From positions 62,001 through 126,000 of the forward strand of contig DATNEY010000034.1 in assembly GCA_035606665.1 (NCBI GenBank): a stretch of 64,000 nt of DNA. The letters run 5' to 3'. Each line of letters starts with the position of its first letter. The stretch's first letter is position 1. The DNA comes from DASUGC01 sp035606665 (GTDB lineage Bacteria > Acidobacteriota > Vicinamibacteria > Vicinamibacterales > SCN-69-37). The translations under genes were made by a program, and so were the position numbers. Below, in pieces: positions 60,043 to 64,000 of the stretch. Below the pieces are notes generated by a model, which saw only the letters and a list, made by a program, of their open reading frames with translations, had not been told where the DNA came from and did no database searches.

Positions 60043-60860
60043 TTGCGCTGCCGCCCGATCACGACCAAACCGGCGTCGTTGGCGGCCGCGACAAACCGAT
60101 CACCATCGAGCACCAGCGTGAGGTCTGCGTCGATGGTGAGACCGTCCGCGCCGCTCGCCTTCATCGCCTCGATTGTTCCGAGGCCGACGACGGGGACATC
60201 GAACCGTCGATCCTGCTCGGGCTTTGCGACTTTCACGACACGCGTCCCGCGGCCGGCCAGCGTTCCCGCGCGAGCGATGGTTGCGTCCGTACCCTCCATC
60301 GCCTCTACCGCAACCACCGCGCGGTCCTTGACGACGACCGTCTGGCCGACGTCCTTGCCGGCGATGCTGTCTGCGATGCGATAGCCGAATTCAAAGTCTG
60401 CACGCATCGCATCGTCCGGCGCTTTGGCCGTCAGGACGCCGGCACGAGCAACCAGCCCTGGCAGCAGCGCGGTCGAATCCACGATCTTGATGCCGTGGTC
60501 ACCAAGAACGGCGACAGCCGCGGCAAGGAGGGCATCCGTGTTCTGTGCCGGAAGCTTCATCAGCACGGACAGGAGCAAGGGATCAGGAAAAACGCCACCG
60601 AAGATCCGCGCGTGCCGCACGCCGCCCGCCAGCGTCGCCTCGGTCACGCCGGCGGACTTGAGAAACTTGATGCAGGCGCCGAGCTGGCCGAGCTCGATCC
60701 AGCCAAAGGCGGCGGCACCCGCCTCGCGCGCTTCCGCTTCAAAATCCGGGGTGGCTTCGCCCTTGATCGCGACAACCGCAACGTCGAGTCCGGCCTGGCG
60801 CGCGGCCCGCAGCACCAGTCCTGGAAAGTTGCCGTACCCGGCAATCAGGCCAATAGCCAC
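60039..60860 (-). CDS. lpxI: UDP-2,3-diacylglucosamine pyrophosphatase LpxI
   Basis: 273 residues of the DUF1009/LpxI type: IGLIAGYGNFPGLVLRAARQAG, LGACIKFLKSAGVTEATLAGGVRH, IKIVDSTALLPGLVARAG and VVVKDRAVVAVEAMEGTDATIARAG. LpxI splits UDP-2,3-diacylglucosamine to lipid X in lipid A synthesis and replaces LpxH. It starts five bases after the fabZ-lpxA fusion. lpxB is not in the window; the oxidoreductase takes its usual place. Confidence 0.93.
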   Translation of the reverse strand: MAIGLIAGYGNFPGLVLRAARQAGLDVAVVAIKGEATPDFEAEAREAGAAAFGWIELGQLGACIKFLKSAGVTEATLAGGVRHARIFGGVFPDPLLLSVLMKLPAQNTDALLAAAVAVLGDHGIKIVDSTALLPGLVARAGVLTAKAPDDAMRADFEFGYRIADSIAGKDVGQTVVVKDRAVVAVEAMEGTDATIARAGTLAGRGTRVVKVAKPEQDRRFDVPVVGLGTIEAMKASGADGLTIDADLTLVLDGDRFVAAANDAGLVVIGRQRK

Positions 60861-60865
60861 GCCGG

Positions 60866-62122
60866 CTACTCGGCCTCCGACATGTCTTCGAGCCGGCGCG
60901 ACGGCCGCCTGAGAATGACGCCCCGCCGGGCAGACGTGATGAAGTTCACGAGGTAGCGGACTTCGGGCACCGCGAGGCTCGGATCGCGGTCGATGAGCTC
61001 GAGCGCGCGGCTCGTGTTGTGCTGAATGAGCTGCCGGTACGCGCGGCGCAGCTTGTCGATCGTCTCGGTCGAGAATCCGCGCCGTTTGAGGCCAATCGCA
61101 TTGAGGCCGTAGATGCGCGCGCGGTTGCCGACCGTCTTGGCGAACGGCAGCGCGTCGCGCGTCACGACGGTGTAACCGCCGATGAACGCGTGCTGGCCGA
61201 TTCGGCAGAACTGATGAACGCCTGAATAGGCGCTGATCGTGGCGAAGTCCTCCACGTGGACGTGACCGCCCAGCGTCGCGGCGTTGCCGAAGATGGTCGA
61301 ATTGCCCACATGGCAGTCGTGCGCGACGTGCGCGTAGGCCATGAACAGGTTGTGATCGCCGATGGTCGTGAGCGCGCCGCCGCCGACCGTGCCGCGATGG
61401 AGCGTCACGAACTCGCGGAACATGTTGTGGTGGCCGATACGAAGGCGCGTCGGCTCACCGCGGTACTTCAAGTCCTGCGGCGCAAGGCCGATCGACGCGA
61501 GCGGTGAAATGTCGTTGTGGTCGCCGATCTCCGTCCAGCCCGCAACGACGCTCGACGCGCCGATGCGGCAGTGCCGGCCGATGACGACGTGCGGCCCGAT
61601 GGTGACGTAGGGACCGACCACGGTACCCGCGCCAATCCGAGCGTCGGGATGCACGATGGCCGTCGGGTGAATCTCCGGAGCGGCGTCCTCCGCGGTCTCC
61701 AGCGCAAGCACGAGCTCGGCTTCCGCCACGACCTGTCCGCCGACCGAAGCCACCGCACGCGCCCGGGCGATCTGTCCGCGCCTGGCGCCCATCGTCACTT
61801 CGAGCTCGAGCCGATCGCCCGGCACGACCTGGCGGCGGAACTTCGCGTTGTCCACGCCTCGGAGCCACGCGCTGCCAGGCGGCTGCAGTTCCAGCCGGCG
61901 CTCGCCGAACAGCAGCACGCCCGCAAGCTGTGTCAGCGATTCGATCATGAGGACGCCCGGCATCAGCGGCGTGCCGGGAAAGTGTCCCTGAAAGAATTCC
62001 TCGTTCACTGTGACGTTCTTCGCGGCAACGATGCGGCGGCCTGGTTCGTGGTGCGTGATGACGTCGACGAGGACCGAGGGATACCGGTAGGACAGCCGTT
62101 CGAGGCCGGGCAACATGCGCAT
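60866..62122 (-). CDS. FabZ-LpxA fusion (3-hydroxyacyl-ACP dehydratase / UDP-GlcNAc acyltransferase)
   Basis: 418 residues from ATG at 62122 (or 62116). FabZ occupies about 1-145 with catalytic His47 in NEEFFQGHFPG and Glu61 in MPGVLMIESLTQ, spaced as in E. coli FabZ. A short linker (LETAEDAAPE) leads directly to LpxA (about 155-418): hexapeptide repeats from IHPTAIVHPDARIG, the catalytic HVAHDCHVGN, and the helical tail RRGFSTETIDKLRRAYRQL. Dehydration and lipid A acylation are joined in one chain. A terminator-like hairpin stands between skp and this gene. Confidence 0.92.
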   Translation of the reverse strand: MRMLPGLERLSYRYPSVLVDVITHHEPGRRIVAAKNVTVNEEFFQGHFPGTPLMPGVLMIESLTQLAGVLLFGERRLELQPPGSAWLRGVDNAKFRRQVVPGDRLELEVTMGARRGQIARARAVASVGGQVVAEAELVLALETAEDAAPEIHPTAIVHPDARIGAGTVVGPYVTIGPHVVIGRHCRIGASSVVAGWTEIGDHNDISPLASIGLAPQDLKYRGEPTRLRIGHHNMFREFVTLHRGTVGGGALTTIGDHNLFMAYAHVAHDCHVGNSTIFGNAATLGGHVHVEDFATISAYSGVHQFCRIGQHAFIGGYTVVTRDALPFAKTVGNRARIYGLNAIGLKRRGFSTETIDKLRRAYRQLIQHNTSRALELIDRDPSLAVPEVRYLVNFITSARRGVILRRPSRRLEDMSEAE

Positions 62123-62156
62123 TACGACCCTAGACAATACACGGAAAACGTACAGC

Positions 62157-62209
62157 AAAAGACCCCGGGCGTCGTTCTGAACGCTCTCCTCAGAACGACG
62201 CCCGGGGTC
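62157..62209 (-). terminator. strong hairpin after skp (terminator or attenuator)
   Basis: A perfect 20-bp stem, arms 62161-62180 and 62190-62209, loop nine bases, is followed on the minus strand by four U (62160-62157). It lies after the skp stop and before fabZ-lpxA on the same strand, so it probably ends or partly ends skp transcription. Confidence 0.85.
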
Positions 62210-62216
62210 GTATGTC

Positions 62217-62846
62217 CTACTTGATCGTTGCGTCGAGGCGCTTGACGATCTCGGCCGATAGATCCAGGCCGGCGTGCGCCGCGGCGATGTTGGAGTTGTC
62301 ACCAAGCGCGAAGATGATCCAGAGGCCGCGCTCCTCGCGCAGTTTCTCGACGATCGGAAGCACCTGCTGCTGGAAAGTCGCGAGCAGCTCCTGATTGAGC
62401 TGATCGATCTGCACCTGCGCATCCTGCTGCTTGAACTGCGCTTCGCGCTGCAGCTTGTCGAGCTCCTTGGCCATGTTGTTGAACACGGCCTCCGAGACGA
62501 CGCCCTGCTGCGTCTTCATGCGGTCCTGCAGCGCCTGGATTTCCTTGTTCTTCGCGGCGAGGTCCGCCGAGAGCTTGTCGTTGAGCACTTGCATCGCATC
62601 GCGACCCTTTTTGCCCAGCTTGGACTGCTGGACGACGGCCTGCAGGTCGATGAACGCGACCTTGGCCTCTGCGGGGAACGGTACGGGTGTCGGCGTTGGT
62701 GTTGGCGCCGGCGTCGCGGGCTTCTGTCCCGCCGGATTGGTGGCGGGCGGTGGGGTCGTCGGCGGCGGCGCCGTCTGCGCCATCGCGCTTCCAGCCACCA
62801 GCACTGCCATCGCGGCAAAAGCGATCGTCTGTCGTTTCATACTCAT
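62217..62846 (-). CDS. skp: Skp/OmpH-family periplasmic chaperone
   Basis: 209 residues from ATG at 62846 (or 62840). Signal peptide MSMKRQTIAFAAMAVLVAGSAMA. An unusual Pro/Thr/Ala-rich stretch of about 35 residues follows before the OmpH domain begins at KVAFIDLQAVVQQSKLGKK. A long coiled coil (KELDKLQREAQFKQQDAQVQIDQLNQE) follows. Skp holds unfolded outer-membrane proteins in the periplasm. Usually precedes lpxD-fabZ-lpxA; lpxD is missing here. Confidence 0.88.
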   Translation of the reverse strand: MSMKRQTIAFAAMAVLVAGSAMAQTAPPPTTPPPATNPAGQKPATPAPTPTPTPVPFPAEAKVAFIDLQAVVQQSKLGKKGRDAMQVLNDKLSADLAAKNKEIQALQDRMKTQQGVVSEAVFNNMAKELDKLQREAQFKQQDAQVQIDQLNQELLATFQQQVLPIVEKLREERGLWIIFALGDNSNIAAAHAGLDLSAEIVKRLDATIK

Positions 62847-62985
62847 CGGATTCAGCACCTTGGTCGGTGTCCCGGCCCCTTCTGTCGGTCTCCCGGCCGC
62901 CACACGGACATCTGAGTCTATCAGAGCAGACGCCTGAGCCATCCCGATAGGCGGGAAACAAGGCATAATCGCCCGAGGAGAGTGC

Positions 62986-63420
62986 ATGCCGAGTCCGCTG
63001 TTGCGCCGTTTTGCCCTGATTTCCACCCTGGCCCTCGTGGCTGCGGGTGCGTCCGCCTGCGACGGTGGCGGCACGACCACACCGACGACACCGACTACCC
63101 CGACTACGACCGTCACTGAGACCTTCGCGGGCAGCATCACGACCAACGGCGCCGCCAGCTTCACGTTCCCGACCGGCGCGGCCGGCTCTGTCACGGCCAC
63201 GCTGCGCACCATCACACCCGTCAGCACCATTCAGCTGAGTCTGGCCCTGGGCACGTGGAACGGCATCTCCTGCCAGGTTGTGCTGACCAACGACCGAGCG
63301 ACGTCCGGCGGCAGCGTCACCGGCAACGTCTCTGGTTCCGGAACGCTGTGCGTGCGGATTGCGGATATCGGACAGGTCGCGGGTACCAGCGGATTCGAGA
63401 TCGTTGTCGTGCATCCCTGA
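62986..63420 (+). CDS. putative lipoprotein of unknown function
   Basis: 144 residues from ATG at 62986, with AGGAGAG four to five bases upstream. The signal peptide ends with lipobox GASAC, lipid Cys at 25, followed by a Thr/Pro linker (TTTPTTPTTPTTT). The rest is a small beta-rich domain (ETFAGSITTNGAASFTFPTGAAGSVTATLRTI) with one Cys pair (ISCQVV, GTLCVR) that could form a disulphide. Likely surface or periplasmic. Divergent from skp across a 139-base gap that holds CATAAT at 62964-62969, a weak -10 candidate. Confidence 0.7.
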   Translation: MPSPLLRRFALISTLALVAAGASACDGGGTTTPTTPTTPTTTVTETFAGSITTNGAASFTFPTGAAGSVTATLRTITPVSTIQLSLALGTWNGISCQVVLTNDRATSGGSVTGNVSGSGTLCVRIADIGQVAGTSGFEIVVVHP

Positions 63421-63433
63421 TCCCTTCGGGATC

Positions 63434-63490
63434 GGTTCAGGGTTCAGGGTGTCGGGTTCCGGGTTCGCTTGTCTGGTTCCGGGTTCATTT
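63434..63490. repeat. heptamer words after the lipoprotein gene
   Basis: GGTTCAG twice, GGTGTCG, GGTTCCG and GGTTCGC run from 63434 to 63468, then GGTTCCG and GGTTCAT. A small hairpin GATCCC-TTC-GGGATC at 63419-63433 spans the preceding stop codon. The rest of the gap to 63605 shows nothing I can name. Confidence 0.7.
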
Positions 63491-63605
63491 GCTTTTCTCC
63501 AAACACTGGTTGGAGTTTCTCCACACTCGAGAGATCGTCTGAAGCGGCATTAGCGGAGATTCCACAAGACGCGAGTGGCACGAGCCATGCTCCTCTTGCG
63601 TGCGC

Positions 63606-63989
63606 ATGGCAGGTGCGCGCAACTACGATGAGCTGGATGCGTGGAAACTCAGCGACGCCGTTCGAGTTCGCATCTATGAGATCTGCAAGTCCCCCAGGTT
63701 TCGATCGCACCTCCGGCTGCGAGAGCAGCTGACAGACGCCGCCGACTCGGCATGCTCGAACATCGCCGAGGGATTCGGACGCTACTACCCCAAAGAGTTC
63801 GCCAGATTCCTCAAGATCTCACGCGGGTCTCTGGCAGAGATCGCAGACAGACTTCGAAGCGCGGTGCTCGCCGGGATTGTGAAGGAAACTGACGTTGACG
63901 ACATCGTCGCACTCACGCACCGAGCGCGTGGAGCGTGCACAAGGCTGATCAAGTATCTGGAAGGAGCCGACCCGCCCGGCCGCGCCTAG
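63606..63989 (+). CDS. four-helix-bundle protein (23S rRNA intervening-sequence protein family)
   Basis: 127 residues from ATG at 63606 (AGARNYDELDAWKLSDAVRVRIYEI). The family marks are NYDELDAWKLS, the REQLTDAADSACSNIAEGFGRYYPKEFARFLKISRGSLAEIADRL core and a final helix. These proteins were first noted within intervening sequences of 23S rRNA genes but are often free-standing, as here. Function is unknown. The stop lies 11 bases before the window end. Confidence 0.88.
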   Translation: MAGARNYDELDAWKLSDAVRVRIYEICKSPRFRSHLRLREQLTDAADSACSNIAEGFGRYYPKEFARFLKISRGSLAEIADRLRSAVLAGIVKETDVDDIVALTHRARGACTRLIKYLEGADPPGRA

Positions 63990-64000
63990 ATCCGCGGAAC

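Noticed and set aside
1..64000. tRNA, rRNA, insertion sequences or prophage genes
   Set aside because: No cloverleaf, rRNA core, transposase, integrase or phage gene was seen in any gap or frame examined.

Overview
The window is high-GC, densely coded DNA from a diderm bacterium that makes lipopolysaccharide. The outer-membrane evidence is LptE, Skp/OmpH, LpxA, LpxI, a TonB-type protein and a small beta-barrel. The cell appears respiratory, with ETF, ETF-ubiquinone oxidoreductase and menaquinone made by the futalosine route. It also has type IV pilus retraction (PilT), a Ser/Thr kinase and several secreted Gly-rich metallopeptidases. This combination, with CIRCE/HrcA control, fits Acidobacteriota, perhaps a Vicinamibacteria-like lineage. 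That is inference from gene content; there is no rRNA in the window and I saw no tRNA.

Layout. 1-6.3 kb: the tail of an unknown protein, a secreted PIG-L deacetylase, and a leftward ROK regulator/ArgH-like lyase pair. 6.4-10.1 kb: a PBP1b-type penicillin-binding protein and an amidohydrolase. 10.1-14.5 kb: the heat-shock cluster CIRCE-hrcA-grpE-dnaJ-prmA, without dnaK, convergent with rsmE. 14.6-21.1 kb: kinase, ilvE, terminator, pilT, recX, alaS. 21.1-26.6 kb: leftward exported proteins (beta-barrel, TlpA-like, M28 and M14 peptidases). 26.7-35.0 kb: an S4 protein and rpsT rightward, then leftward holA, lptE-leuS, an HDAC-family protein, an acyltransferase and ETF-QO. 35.1-39.4 kb: an Lhr helicase. 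39.4-42.8 kb: an unknown gene, a 34-residue membrane ORF, an orphan exbD and etfBA. 42.8-50.1 kb: the yceD-rpmF-plsX-fabG-acpP-fabF lipid operon, then miaA-deoB-dgt. 50.1-62.8 kb: one long leftward run starting with lipid A genes (skp, fabZ-lpxA fusion, lpxI, an oxidoreductase), passing directly into menaquinone genes (ubiD, an mqnE-like gene, mqnA, mqnC, mqnX, ubiA, ubiX, ubiE), then tonB. 63-64 kb: a lipoprotein and a four-helix-bundle protein.

Most striking observations. (1) A protein in the futalosine operon, at the place expected for MqnE, keeps recognisable MqnE sequence landmarks but has no CxxxCxxC radical-SAM motif. (2) Many gene boundaries carry short tandem words of 7 or 8 bases (one array has an 18-bp unit), often as inverted pairs able to form hairpins. 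The words differ between loci but the design is the same, and one copy lies in frame inside lhr. (3) Pairs of REP-like palindromes with a CTGAAG core lie beside hrcA, lhr, ubiE and the PIG-L gene, and supply the C-terminal residues of Lhr and UbiE. (4) FabZ and LpxA are fused in one polypeptide.

There is no stretch longer than about 300 bases without a gene. The largest gaps (about 42.54-42.79, 40.16-40.31, 39.90-40.05, 16.62-16.79 and 63.42-63.61 kb) are described under the repeats, terminator and leader entries.
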